The notes beneath the pieces are model-generated. The model ran no database searches. It saw nothing but the letters and a program-made list of their open reading frames with translations, and had not been told where the DNA came from. A program made the position numbers and the translations under genes. A stretch of 64,000 bases of DNA from Spongilla lacustris (Eukaryota > Porifera > Demospongiae > Spongillida > Spongillidae): NCBI GenBank assembly GCA_949361645.1, contig OX442432.1, positions 186,001 through 250,000 on the forward strand, given 5' to 3'. Positions 1 to 10,419 of this stretch are shown one piece after another (position 1 is the first letter of the stretch; the number at the start of each line of letters is the position of its first letter).

Positions 1-1142
1 CTCATTACATCTTCTTTCTCAATCTGGAAACGCTTGCCATGGAAGGATCGCTAACCCAAGGCAAGCCTAAGGCAGAATGTGTTGGCCAACTCAAGTTGTC
101 TGGTGATGGAACCCTGGTTTGGAGTGCACAACTTGGGGGCATGTCAGTGTCAGCATGGAATGCCATCCAGAAGAGTCACCAGTTTGATGTGGATATCAGG
201 AAACAAATGGAGACGACTGGTGTGTGTAGTGAGCACAATATGGCCATCACAGCCTTAACACCTGCCTTGGACACTCTGTGGGTGGGTTTGGCTGGTGGAT
301 ATATTCTGGTTATTCGTGAAGAGCTGCTAATGTGGTTCTGTCCTTATAAGGAATATGTTCGCTTTCTGGTGTGCATCCCTTGTGAAGGACCAGAGAAGGC
401 CATGGTAGTGAGTGGAGCCAAAGGGTTAAAATCCCCCATTATACCTGGTCTCCCTGACTATGATAATCTTGATGAGAAAGGTGTCCCAGTGGACAAAGCA
501 GGGACACTAATTATATGGGAGGCCTTCCCTTCCAAGATGTGCAGACAGATCTCCATGATACAGTCCCAGTCATCCACCTTCTTGGACAGCCACCACACTG
601 TAGGGCAAGTGATTGAAAAAGGTGAATTTAAAGATGGTACATACCTAATTGAAGGCCGTGCATACATTGGTGCAGCTACGGCTGACCTGCCTGACACCTC
701 TGGGTATGCAAGTGTGACTGAAACTGTGCCCGTATCTATTGTGAGTATGACCGCTACCATGGATAGACGTGCCGGGGGTCTGGACACAGAACTCGGACCA
801 AGTGAACAGGTTACTCTTACTCCTGTGTCTGAAGAAGGCGTTGACGAATCAGAAGAGTACACCCCTATGAGGATCGCACATTATAGCAATATGGAGACAC
901 TGGATGTTAAACTTCCTCCTGATGGAAGTAGGTGTGTCCCTGTGTCTTGTCCTAAACCTGCACAATTGAGTGTTCTTCTGAGTGAGTTAGAGGCGAATGC
1001 TGGCCTTGCCAAGAACAGCCATGTTATTATGTACTATCCACATAATGCATCAGCTGTGGTTCAGCTACGTTCTCAGGAAGATCTTGATGTGTTTCTTTTG
1101 TTCAAGAGCAGACCCACACTGTTTGCTAAGCCAGCCTTATAA
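1..1142 (+). CDS. LRRK-type ROCO kinase, paralogue A, C-terminal part only
   Basis: The window opens inside this gene, so it is partial at the 5' side. The reading frame is open from the first complete codon and ends at TAA 1140-1142. It encodes the last roughly 380 residues of the C-terminal WD40-like region and tail. It is nearly identical to the end of copy B (7375-8526), including the start of the 3' flank, so the two are recent tandem duplicates. One clear difference is a 9-bp in-frame deletion near 391: the GPCKTEK of copies B and C is GPEK here. No stop or frameshift is visible, so the visible part could be functional. The kinase and GTPase domains lie outside the window and cannot be judged. 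Confidence 0.85.
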   Translation, partial: HYIFFLNLETLAMEGSLTQGKPKAECVGQLKLSGDGTLVWSAQLGGMSVSAWNAIQKSHQFDVDIRKQMETTGVCSEHNMAITALTPALDTLWVGLAGGYILVIREELLMWFCPYKEYVRFLVCIPCEGPEKAMVVSGAKGLKSPIIPGLPDYDNLDEKGVPVDKAGTLIIWEAFPSKMCRQISMIQSQSSTFLDSHHTVGQVIEKGEFKDGTYLIEGRAYIGAATADLPDTSGYASVTETVPVSIVSMTATMDRRAGGLDTELGPSEQVTLTPVSEEGVDESEEYTPMRIAHYSNMETLDVKLPPDGSRCVPVSCPKPAQLSVLLSELEANAGLAKNSHVIMYYPHNASAVVQLRSQEDLDVFLLFKSRPTLFAKPAL

Positions 1143-2625
1143 ATGTTATAGGTGTTCTTTTGCTTGTGGTTAGTCTATATGTTGTGCCTATTACGTGTCA
1201 CGTACGCCGGTGTACTTTTTATTTATTTTTTTGTTTACAATGAGTGATATATTTCATATGTATGTATTTTTTCTGTTTTTCTGTTCCACGTTTTGTATTA
1301 ATTACAGTTTCCACAAAAATGGCCGGCCCTTCGCATATTATTAATTTAAATATATATAATGATTTGAGCAGTAGCGGCTCATAGGCTCACAGCTCTTACA
1401 TATAATGATCGCCATGTGCGATAACGCCAGTCCCCGTTTATGCTAAAAGCTGCATACATGTACAACTGGAAGGGCGTAATGTGTACACTCATAGATAGTA
1501 TAGTAAGGTCAGCTATACTATCCATGATTGTACGTACTTTGCCTACATTCATATCTTAGTGAAAACGCGATGTACATTAGTACATGTACAGCTGCAGACC
1601 TGCAGTAGCGGCTCAAGATAGCGGAAAATAGTCGGGCGGGCCCTACCACCGCGTTTGGTCTACCAAACGCGGTGGTAGGGCCCGCCCGACTAAGCGAAAA
1701 AGTCTCATTAAACCATTACGTAATTGACAATTGACCACACCAACAATGATTACAAATTGCAGCATTGGCATTTGCCAAGTAGGCTTCGTTGCAGATTGCT
1801 GTTGTAGATGTTGTCACTTCATCGCTTGCAGCTGAGACGCTGTTTCACTTGTACCTAATAGAATATCGTGATACTAGTACTCAGTCTCTCGTGCCATGAC
1901 GTAATGTACAGGCTGTAGGCCGACATCCCTGCCCCATCAATTAAGGTTTGCGGTACTCCAACAAGATTTTGAAGAACCGTTCATGACTTGGTGATGTACT
2001 CGTTTAAACAATAGCAGGTGGGGCTTGCTCGCGTGAGTCGGCGTGACTGTAACCATTCTAGTAGTGACGTGAGCTCTTAACAGCATGCATGTACTAATAC
2101 TCTGCCGTGGCTTGCTAGCGTTAGTATAGTCTTTATCTTCTTTACATTGCTTTGCGACTCTTCGATTGGTGTACTACTGGGTAGTGAATTGATGTCATCG
2201 CTCACAGCAGCGGCATTATATGAAGGCAAAGCCCACGAATTCCGTATAATATCTATAGTCACGTGATAATATGCTTTCCCAATCGCACTAGATAGGCTAT
2301 CTTTGCTCGAATTGGACACCCGTGAACACTACAAACAATATGATTCCATCATTTTATTGCTGTAGTGCGAGCTAAAGTGCATTTTTAAAAATTAACAAAA
2401 GTGATGAACATTCAATCATTCATTTCCACCCCCCCACCCCCCTACCCCCGGCCCCCTGAAAAAAATAAGTGATGCTCTCAATGAGCCCTTCAAAGATGGT
2501 GTCTTCCACTTTGTTTTTTACCACCCACCCCCCCATTATGATTATGTAACAAATTTTGTACATACCCCACATATATAGTAAATTTCTGTGCTGTGCTTTG
2601 CTCAGCTGAGTGAGTCGTTTTGGAC
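1143..2625. other. Intergenic spacer between LRRK copies A and B
   Basis: No convincing gene was seen. The first 100 bases resemble the 3' flank of copy B, consistent with duplication. The spacer holds a perfect hairpin at 1629-1692 (listed separately) and C-rich tracts around 2428-2455 and 2522-2534 shortly upstream of the copy B start. The promoter of copy B presumably lies in the last few hundred bases, but no core motif was identified. Confidence 0.6.
1629..1692. repeat. Perfect 31-bp inverted repeat with 2-nt loop
   Basis: The arms 1629-1659 and 1662-1692 are exact reverse complements separated by CT at 1660-1661. The arms are GC-rich and include gggccc and accgcgtttggt. Such a hairpin could extrude as a cruciform or form a very stable RNA stem. 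No coding sequence overlaps it. Confidence 0.95.
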
Positions 2626-5600
2626 ATGGCTGACGTTTCAAACGACGATTGGCGTTTACACAAATTGTGTCAGGAGGGAAAGCTCAAAAAAGTGCAGGAG
2701 TATGTCTGTAAGCTCGATAAACCTCTTCTGGAAGCGAAACTGGCAAAAAACATGCGTGTGTTTGGCTATACGCCTCTCCACGAAGCCACAGCCAATGGAC
2801 ATGCGCCCGTCTTGGACTATTTGTTAGACAAGGGAGGTGATGTGAATTGCCGGGCTAACAGCGGGTACACTCCATTGCACCTCGCGGCCAGCAGCGGCCA
2901 TGTGGAGTGTGTTAAGGTCCTACTGAAGCACAATGCAGATATAAGCATTACAGACGAGTTTGGAAAGACACCCAAACAGACGGCGGAGCTCAGTTCGAAG
3001 AATGGTATTGTCCGTCTCTTAAAAAGTGAAGGTACGATATTGCAAATAATAATATTGTCTTGTTATATGACCGCTTTTTTTTACCCTTCCAACTCGGTAA
3101 CAGAAGTGATAAAGGAAGTCGAAAAAGATGGAGCCGGACTGAACGATCTCTTGCGCGGCAATCCTGACCTCGAGCCTGATTGCCTCACTCGCGCTCTGAT
3201 AGCAGCAGTGATGAAAGGTAACCACTTGAACATAGGCAAGCTGGTCATAAAGGGGGCCAGTAACATTGACGAGGCGCTGGCGCTGGCCAAGCAGATGAAG
3301 CAGCACGCAGCCCGGGCAATGCTGCTATTGGTCAAGGCTGCCATGACTAATGACCGCAACCTTGTGCTGAAGCTGTTTGGTGAAGTGGGAGGTGGTCCAC
3401 CGGGGGTGGACTGCTCCGATGAGGGGTTTGCTGAAGTCCAAAAAGTGGTTATGTCAGGCAAAGTATCTACTGTTGTTCCCATAGAGGTAGCTTACCGTAA
3501 CAACCATCCAAGCATGAGGGAAGAACTGCTTCTGCGGACAGACGTCAATCAGAAGGAGGGCACAGTCTACTGGCATGGCCTCCGTCTGATATCACTTGAT
3601 TTAGTTTGGCTTCGCAAAATTCAATGGGCAAAACGACTGCGCTTAGCTCGCAATGGTTTCAAATCTCTCCCAAACGAGATGGGCTTGTACCTCAGGCAGG
3701 TGGTGAAGCTGGACCTGCAGTTCAACGACCTTATGACAATCCCCCGCAACATACTGGAGCTTCCAAACCTCACTGAGCTGAACCTATCCACCAACAAACT
3801 GACAGATCTTCCCGAAATCCCAGAGTGGGCCTCCACACTGGCTGTGCTGGATCTGTCACACAACAGGCTTACTGAGATTCCTGGAAACCCCATAGCCCCA
3901 TCCATTCGTACCCTCAACCTTGCTGATAATGAATTTCGTACTGTCCCCCAGTGTGTGTGCAGCTTTGTGACCTTGCAGACGCTTGACCTGAGTGATAACA
4001 AAGACATCTTGTCCTTGCCTGCACAGATGGGCAGGCTCAAGGAACTCAGCCACCTCCACCTCAAAGGGCTGAAGGATCTCAACGACCCTCCGAGGAATGT
4101 TCAGAAGAGCGCCAAAGATTGCATCAACTACCTCAAAAGTAAGTTGCTATCTGCCAGGGGGTTCTATCAGATGAAGCTGATGTTGGTGGGCAAGCAGAAC
4201 CGTGGGAAGACCACCTTGGTAGCACGGCTGCAAGGAAGGGACTATGGGAATGAGTCAACTGTGGGGGTGGATGTCAGTGAGTGGGAGTACAGGCCGGCCA
4301 TAGGGAAGCGTCCCTTCAGCTTTAGCATCTGGGACTTTGGTGGTCAGGAGGAGTACTATGCCACTCACCAGTGCTTCTTGTCAGAGCGCTCTCTCTATCT
4401 TCTTCTCTTCAACGTCAAGCATGGAGATGCAGGTGTGGAGGAATTGAAGCCGTGGTTGAACAACATAGCCTTACGAGCTCCCAAGTCTTGTATCTTGATC
4501 GTGGGCACCCATCTTGATGAGGTAGCTGAGACAGAGAGGGGCTCGGTGGACAACCTGCTTCAGAAGGTCGCAGAGGTTGCAAACAACTATCAGAACAAGC
4601 TTCATATCAAGGAGGTCCTTGCAGTGGGGCTGAAAAACCGACTGGAGAATGTAGGTCTCCTGAAGGATGCCATCTACAACAGTGCCGCAGAGTACACGGT
4701 GAAGGGCCAGTTGATCATGGGGCAGATGGTCCCTGCCAGCTACTACCAGCTGGACAAAGTGGTAACAGCCTTTCAGAAGGAAGTAAGGTCTGGGGCCCGG
4801 GATCCCATCATGCATAAAGAGGACTTTAAGAACCACGTGTTGCAGCTTAACCTTGACATCCAGGAGGAAGATGAGCTGAAGACAGCCACTCTATTCCTCA
4901 ACAATGTGGGCACCCTTCTTCACTATGATGACCGCAGCCACAATTTGGATGAGCTGTACTTCATTGATCCACGATGGCTCTGTGATATGATGGCCAAGAT
5001 TGTGACTGTGAAAGAGAGAAACCCTTTCGTTGTTGATGGTATACTGCCTACAAAGAGCATTCCCTTTCTGTTCCGTGATGATCGATTTCCATGGAAGTAT
5101 TTTGAGCAGTATTTGACCCTTCTTGACCGCTTCGAGATTGCCCTTGCTCTAGACAAACATCGGATACTTGTTCCCTCTATGCTTTCAGAGGTGAGGCCTG
5201 TAGGTATTGACATCACAGAGATGAATGATGAACCATTATACATCCGTAATTTTTTCTTCACCTCTTCAACAACACCACCTGGGTTTTGGAGCCGGCTGAT
5301 ATCTCGAATTATGCACTCCATTCCTCAGGTCTGGTATGCATTGTCAGCAACTTCTGAAATGGACTTGGGTGGAATAGGGAACCCAGTGGAGTCATTTGAG
5401 ACATCAGAAACACTAAGGAGCCCAACAGAATCATCAGGAAGACCTAAAGGTTTATTTGCAAAAAGCGTACCATCTGTCAATAGCATGATCTCATTGAATA
5501 TGCAAACAGAGGCTGCCTTTTTTCAGCTGGGTGAAGGAAGCTTTCATGCTGCTTGTCCAGCAGCTCTGCCCGCCAATTTTGATCCATCCCAAGCAAGAGT

Positions 5601-8526
5601 TATGTACTGGCGTACTGGACTGTTCTATCAGGATCTTGATGTTGTGTTCAGGGCAGAATCCTTGGCTGGTTCATTGAGCCCTGGAAAACCTAAGAGGGAA
5701 GGTGTTGTTATTGCAGCCTCTCCATCCACCATGGGTAAAAAGATTGTTGGAGTGCTGATTGATTTAGTTACTACTCTGGTGAATGACTGGTATCCTGGTA
5801 TGCAGTCTGACCATGGTCGCCTAGAACAGATTGTTTACTGTCCTGAATGCATAAGAATGAAGTGCCCTGAGCCATATGGGTTTGATGTGCAGAAGTGTCT
5901 TACTTTAGTAGGCAATAAGATGACGACTATTGATTGTATTTGCGTACATGATGAACCAGCGAAGAACCACACTGTCCCTCTTGCCAGTGTTGTACCAGAT
6001 CTTCTGTTGCAAGACATCGGTGCAGAATTCCTGTTAGACAATGCAGAGCTTGACTATGAAGAGGAGGGAAATTCTGTACTAGGAATTGGAGGGTTTGGCA
6101 AAGTATATCGTGGAAGGTGCAGAGGTAAGTCGGTGGCCATCAAGAAATACTTGAGTGGGGATGATGCTTTGAGTGAACTCAGAAGGGAAGCCATGTTACT
6201 TCAGCAGTCCCACCATCCATGTCTGGTGTGTCTTGTTGGGGTGTGTGTGCACCCATCAATGGCTCTGGTGCTGGAGGAGGCTCCCATGGGGTCCCTGGAG
6301 AGGCCACTGATCAAACTGAGGCAAGCAATACATCGTGTGGTCATTCACCGCATTGCTGCACAAGTGGCAGCTGCTCTCAAGTTCTTACACAACAGTGGCA
6401 TCATATTTCGTGGTCTCCAGGCAGCCAATGTTTTCTTGTGGTCGCTGGACCCAGAGTCTCTGTGTCATTGCAAAGTGACAGACTTTGGCATAGCAACGTA
6501 TGCAGCCCCAGTTGGTGCCCGAGGCTTGCATGGGACAAGTGGATTTATTGCTCCTGAAATATTGCATGTTGGGAAAAATAGGGAACGCTCAGTATATGAT
6601 CATAAAGCAGATATCTTCTCTTTTGCAATGTTGCTCTTTCAAATAATATCTCGCAAGCACCCATTCCATGACATTCAGCGTTGGAGGATTGACTCAGCCA
6701 TAGAAAATGGAGAGAGACCCAAGCTACAAGATATCCCACAAGCGGAAAATGCTTATTTCTATCTCACGAGGATGATGCAGCGCTGTTGGCAGGGGGATCC
6801 CCGCCAAAGGCCCACCACTAGTGAGATCATTGATAAGGTCTCTCTATCTTCCTTCCAGTCTATCATGTCCGTGCAGTCAGTGAGGAGCAAACTCTCTCTG
6901 CGGCATGCTTGTGTGATCACCTCCACCAACCTCAATGAAGCCAACATTTCTCGTGAGAATGAATTGTGGGTGTGCTGTGACGGTGCAGAGGGGACAGAAA
7001 TTAGTGTTTACACAACCAACACAATGACCAAGGTGAGTAAAAACTTCATCAAAGACAACCAGGTTCAGTGTATCAGTCTGTGTGGCGACCATGTTTGGGT
7101 GGCTACTAGGGCTGGTATTGAGTATGGGGTTATAGACATATTCAGCATCAAAAATAGAGAATTGGTTCACAACATCCGTCTGAAGGACAACTCTGTCTCC
7201 TGCATTGCCCACTCTGATAAAATGGTGTATTGTGGCACCCTGGAAGGCTATTGCTTCTCCTTTAGTAGGAATATTGAACAGATCCAGGAAAGTGCAAAAT
7301 TGCGCTACAAGTATGTGTCTGAAAATGCAGTGGATGGCATTGTTGTGACGAAGGATGCCCTCTGGCTCTCTCACACTCATTACATCTTCTTTCTCAATCT
7401 GGAAACGCTTGCCATGGAAGGATCGCTAACCCAAGGCAAGCCTAAGGCAGAATGTGTTGGCCAACTCAAGTTGTCAGGTGATGGAACCCTGGTTTGGAGT
7501 GCACAACTTGGGGGCATGTCAGTGTCAGCATGGAATGCCATCCAGAAGAGTCACCAGTTTGATGTGGATATCAGGAAACAAATGGAGACGACTGGTGTGT
7601 ATAGTGAGCAAGATATGGCCATCACAGCCTTAACACCTGCCTTGGACACTCTGTGGGTGGGTTTGGCTGGTGGATATATTCTGGTTATTCGTGAAGAGCT
7701 GCTAACATGGTTCTGTCCTTATAAGGAATATGTTCGCTTTCTGGTGTGCATCCCTTGTGAAGGACCATGTAAAACAGAGAAGGCCATGGTAGTGAGTGGA
7801 GCCAAAGGGTTAAAATCCCCCATTATACCTGGTCTCCCTGACTATGATAATCTTGATGAGAAAGGTGTCCCAGTGGACAAAGCAGGGACTCTAATTATAT
7901 GGGAGGCCTTCCCTTCCAAGTTGTGCAGACAGATCTCCATGATACAGTCCCAGTCCTCTACCTTCATGGACAGCCACCACACTGTAAAGCAAGTAATTGA
8001 AAAAGGTGAATTTAAAGATGGTACATACCTAATTGAAGGCCGTGCATACACTAGTGCAGCTATGGCTGACCTGCCTGACATCTCTGGGGATGCAAGTGTG
8101 ACTGAAACTGTGCCTGTATCTATTGTGAGTATGACCACTACCATGGGTAGGCGTGCCGAAGGTCTGGACACAGAACTTGGACCAAGTGAACAGGTTACTC
8201 TTACTCCTGTGTCTGAAGAAGGCGTTGACGAATCAGAAGAGTACACCCCTATGAGGATCGCACATTATAGCAATATGGAGACACTGGATATTAAACTTCC
8301 TCCTGATGGAAGTAGGTGTGTCCCTGTGTCTTGTCCTAAACCTGCACAATTGAGTGTTCTTCTGAGTGAGTTAGAGGCGAATGCTGGCTTTGCCAAAAAC
8401 AGCCATGTTGTTTTGTACTATCCATATAATGCATCAGCTGTGGTTCAGCTACGTTCTCAGGAAGATCTTGATGTGTTTCTTTTGTTCAAGAGCAGACCCA
8501 CCCTGTTTGCTCAGCCAGCATTGTAG
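2626..8526 (+). CDS. LRRK1-like: LRRK1-like ROCO protein, copy B, probable pseudokinase
   Basis: The start is ATG 2626 (MADVSNDDW); a TTG 6 bases upstream is not a likely eukaryotic start. One intron, 3032-3103 (72 nt, GT...AG), is inferred because copy C has the same intron at 71 nt, which would break the frame if retained. Spliced length is 1942 aa. Domains in order: ankyrin repeats (FGYTPLHEAT, SGYTPLHLAA); leucine-rich repeats (about 3560-4100); ROC GTPase with P-loop GKQNRGKT, DFGGQ and GTHLDE; COR; kinase (about 6060-6840); WD40-like C-terminus. The kinase keeps the glycine loop, VAIKKY lysine and DFG, but the catalytic loop reads FRGLQAAN instead of FRDLKAAN: Asp to Gly at 6412-6414 and Lys to Gln at 6418-6420. 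Phosphotransfer is therefore unlikely, though GTPase and scaffold roles could remain. Confidence 0.9.
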   Translation: MADVSNDDWRLHKLCQEGKLKKVQEYVCKLDKPLLEAKLAKNMRVFGYTPLHEATANGHAPVLDYLLDKGGDVNCRANSGYTPLHLAASSGHVECVKVLLKHNADISITDEFGKTPKQTAELSSKNGIVRLLKSEGTILQIIILSCYMTAFFYPSNSVTEVIKEVEKDGAGLNDLLRGNPDLEPDCLTRALIAAVMKGNHLNIGKLVIKGASNIDEALALAKQMKQHAARAMLLLVKAAMTNDRNLVLKLFGEVGGGPPGVDCSDEGFAEVQKVVMSGKVSTVVPIEVAYRNNHPSMREELLLRTDVNQKEGTVYWHGLRLISLDLVWLRKIQWAKRLRLARNGFKSLPNEMGLYLRQVVKLDLQFNDLMTIPRNILELPNLTELNLSTNKLTDLPEIPEWASTLAVLDLSHNRLTEIPGNPIAPSIRTLNLADNEFRTVPQCVCSFVTLQTLDLSDNKDILSLPAQMGRLKELSHLHLKGLKDLNDPPRNVQKSAKDCINYLKSKLLSARGFYQMKLMLVGKQNRGKTTLVARLQGRDYGNESTVGVDVSEWEYRPAIGKRPFSFSIWDFGGQEEYYATHQCFLSERSLYLLLFNVKHGDAGVEELKPWLNNIALRAPKSCILIVGTHLDEVAETERGSVDNLLQKVAEVANNYQNKLHIKEVLAVGLKNRLENVGLLKDAIYNSAAEYTVKGQLIMGQMVPASYYQLDKVVTAFQKEVRSGARDPIMHKEDFKNHVLQLNLDIQEEDELKTATLFLNNVGTLLHYDDRSHNLDELYFIDPRWLCDMMAKIVTVKERNPFVVDGILPTKSIPFLFRDDRFPWKYFEQYLTLLDRFEIALALDKHRILVPSMLSEVRPVGIDITEMNDEPLYIRNFFFTSSTTPPGFWSRLISRIMHSIPQVWYALSATSEMDLGGIGNPVESFETSETLRSPTESSGRPKGLFAKSVPSVNSMISLNMQTEAAFFQLGEGSFHAACPAALPANFDPSQARVMYWRTGLFYQDLDVVFRAESLAGSLSPGKPKREGVVIAASPSTMGKKIVGVLIDLVTTLVNDWYPGMQSDHGRLEQIVYCPECIRMKCPEPYGFDVQKCLTLVGNKMTTIDCICVHDEPAKNHTVPLASVVPDLLLQDIGAEFLLDNAELDYEEEGNSVLGIGGFGKVYRGRCRGKSVAIKKYLSGDDALSELRREAMLLQQSHHPCLVCLVGVCVHPSMALVLEEAPMGSLERPLIKLRQAIHRVVIHRIAAQVAAALKFLHNSGIIFRGLQAANVFLWSLDPESLCHCKVTDFGIATYAAPVGARGLHGTSGFIAPEILHVGKNRERSVYDHKADIFSFAMLLFQIISRKHPFHDIQRWRIDSAIENGERPKLQDIPQAENAYFYLTRMMQRCWQGDPRQRPTTSEIIDKVSLSSFQSIMSVQSVRSKLSLRHACVITSTNLNEANISRENELWVCCDGAEGTEISVYTTNTMTKVSKNFIKDNQVQCISLCGDHVWVATRAGIEYGVIDIFSIKNRELVHNIRLKDNSVSCIAHSDKMVYCGTLEGYCFSFSRNIEQIQESAKLRYKYVSENAVDGIVVTKDALWLSHTHYIFFLNLETLAMEGSLTQGKPKAECVGQLKLSGDGTLVWSAQLGGMSVSAWNAIQKSHQFDVDIRKQMETTGVYSEQDMAITALTPALDTLWVGLAGGYILVIREELLTWFCPYKEYVRFLVCIPCEGPCKTEKAMVVSGAKGLKSPIIPGLPDYDNLDEKGVPVDKAGTLIIWEAFPSKLCRQISMIQSQSSTFMDSHHTVKQVIEKGEFKDGTYLIEGRAYTSAAMADLPDISGDASVTETVPVSIVSMTTTMGRRAEGLDTELGPSEQVTLTPVSEEGVDESEEYTPMRIAHYSNMETLDIKLPPDGSRCVPVSCPKPAQLSVLLSELEANAGFAKNSHVVLYYPYNASAVVQLRSQEDLDVFLLFKSRPTLFAQPAL

Positions 8527-9270
8527 ATGTTATGGTGTTGTTTTGCTAGCTAGATAGCGGTTTTTATTTATTTATATGTTGTGTATTACGTGTTACGTGC
8601 GTGTTCTTTTAATGAATTCCGCGAAGTGCCTCATCGCATCCAACGCGCGCGTACCAGCTGGAAGCGTATATACTCGTGAGCACTCATTATCGGCATACAG
8701 AAAGATTCAAATGCAAAATGGCGTTTGCTCAAAAAAAAATAAAAACGTGAAGTTCCGGATGGATTACATCACCGCACGTGGAAGTATTTCAGAGGACCAA
8801 TCAGATTACAGTGCACCCGTGACGTCACATACGAGTGCAATTTGTTACTTGTAACATAATTGGCATGGTAGGGCGGTATTAATTAGCTGAACAAAAAAGG
8901 TGCTCCCATTAACGTCAAAAAGCAAAAAGCCACAAACTCAATGTGGCAGTGAGATAAACAACAGCCAGCAGCACGGCAGAAGCGTAACTGGTTATACCGC
9001 AGATTAGATACCCCCTCGCACGTAACTTCTTACGGGGACCAGTATTCATTCACACATTTTTTGAACCAATCAACGCATAGAAATGAAGCCCTCAACGTCC
9101 CTAAGCCAAAGGAGTAGTCAAAATTTCATAAAAACGACATACGGTTACAAGCTACTGACGTTTGGCGGGTAATGTGGGTGCATCGATCTCCTCTACCTCA
9201 TGTACACTAAATTGTGTAATCGCTATATCGATACTCCTGGTGGAGAAAAAAAAAATTAGGGAAATCATCT

Positions 9271-9489
9271 GTATCGAGAAAGCCGGTGATTAGTGGTATG
9301 TAAATGCAAAGAAACAATGGTACAGTATGTTATAGTGAGGATTGGTAGGATCCTACAACTATAACAGGCAAATAGGCTTGCAAACTCAGAACTGTTAGTT
9401 GCAGGATCCTACCAATCCTACTGTACCTTGTTTCCTTGCTTTTTGCACCGTGCACCAATCCTACATACCACCAATCACTTCTATCGATA
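9271..9489. mobile_element. MITE-like foldback element 1
   Basis: The outer arms (about 9271-9325 and 9421-9488) are imperfect reverse complements sharing ggtgattagtggtatgt and ggtacag motifs. The inner arms (9337-9360 and 9397-9419) share aggattggtaggatcct. About 220 bp long with no coding capacity. Superfamily and target-site duplication were not determined. Confidence 0.65.
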
Positions 9490-9792
9490 GAGAAGGTTTT
9501 GATTTACTTGTAGCAACAGCGACTATCGACCCAGACCCAACATACTTGGGTATTCAATAGAAACTGACGTAAACATCCACTGCAAGTAAAGGCAATTCTC
9601 AACTTTTCAGATACCATACACAGTCTTCAGATGTTTGTTAATTAAAGAACCACAGCCGGAGTGCATGTTACTTTTCTCCTAATAGACTTGTGCGAGATAC
9701 AATTGCTATGGGGATCTGCTTTTCAACAAGTATTTATCGTTGGTCTCCGTTTCCTCTTGTCCGTCAACTTTTGCTAGGGTGGTGTGAATAGG

Positions 9793-9946
9793 CCTACGTC
9801 ATCTGTTATGGAATAAATATTACATCATTGAGCAGCGGACGAGAGAACGTCGTCAGAATTAGAAAGTACATGTAGCATCACAGTTATATATATGTCCGCT
9901 CCGCAATGATGTAATGTTTATTCCGACAGATGACGTAAGCAGAAGG
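9793..9946. mobile_element. MITE-like foldback element 2
   Basis: The left arm starts at 9793 (tacgtcatctgt, then ggaataaatattacatcatt, ending gcggac at 9840). It is repeated in reverse complement at about 9894-9940 with a few mismatches. Arms are about 45 bp around a 53-bp centre. Non-coding. Confidence 0.7.
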
Positions 9947-9963
9947 TCTATTTTCGTCTCCCA

Positions 9964-10103
9964 GTATTCCCAGCCCTGGGTTTACCCTCGTCGATCCCAG
10001 GTGATACGCGCGATAGGCTATTAACAAATTCACAGTTGACTTGGCGGACCTCAATGGTTGATTTAGTCGTTATCAACCTGAACAAAACCCAGGCTGGGAA
10101 TAC
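9964..10103. mobile_element. MITE-like element 3, about 19-bp terminal inverted repeats
   Basis: The ends gtattcccagccctgggttt and aaaacccaggctgggaatac are reverse complements apart from a one-base bulge. The 140-bp element has no coding potential and lies directly after element 2. Confidence 0.6.
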
Positions 10104-10203
10104 GATATTTTTTTCATGTGATATACAACAGAATGAGTCTTTATAATTATGCTATTAAAAGTGATTACGTGACATCAACATCACCCTATATCTATAAATT
10201 CAC

Positions 10204-10267
10204 CATTGCCTTGTAGTTACATATACATATTTATCTATGTCATTGTGTTTGTAACTACAAGGCAATG
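10204..10267. repeat. Short inverted repeat, 18-bp perfect arms
   Basis: The arms 10204-10221 (cattgccttgtagttaca) and 10250-10267 are exact reverse complements around a 28-bp loop. It lies 150 bp downstream of the copy C stop, so it could form a hairpin in a 3' transcript or be another foldback remnant. Confidence 0.85.
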
Positions 10268-10419
10268 ATTCAGGCATTAATACCATAACCATTATCACAA
10301 GGCTGATACATGTTAACCTCTCCCCCTCCCCCCCCCCAGGGTTTACAGAGATAATATTGTATTTCAAAAGCCCACAGATACAGCACAATAGACGGTAAAA
10401 AAACAACACGGAAGACATG

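Larger units (their letters stand above)
8527..10419. other. Convergent intergenic spacer rich in foldback repeats
   Basis: This is the spacer between the 3' ends of copies B and C. Its start resembles the 3' flank of copy A. No gene was recognised, and short open frames here have no family resemblance. Four inverted-repeat elements occupy much of 9271-10267 and are listed separately. This concentration suggests a landing zone for non-autonomous DNA transposons. Confidence 0.6.

Noticed and set aside
458..862. 134-codon antisense frame, also found in copies B and C.
   Set aside because: A shadow of the conserved LRRK C-terminal coding sequence; its conservation follows from the sense strand.
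2420..2641. Possible small genes around the copy B start.
   Set aside because: Short frames across C-rich spacer and the true start codon, with no recognisable domain.
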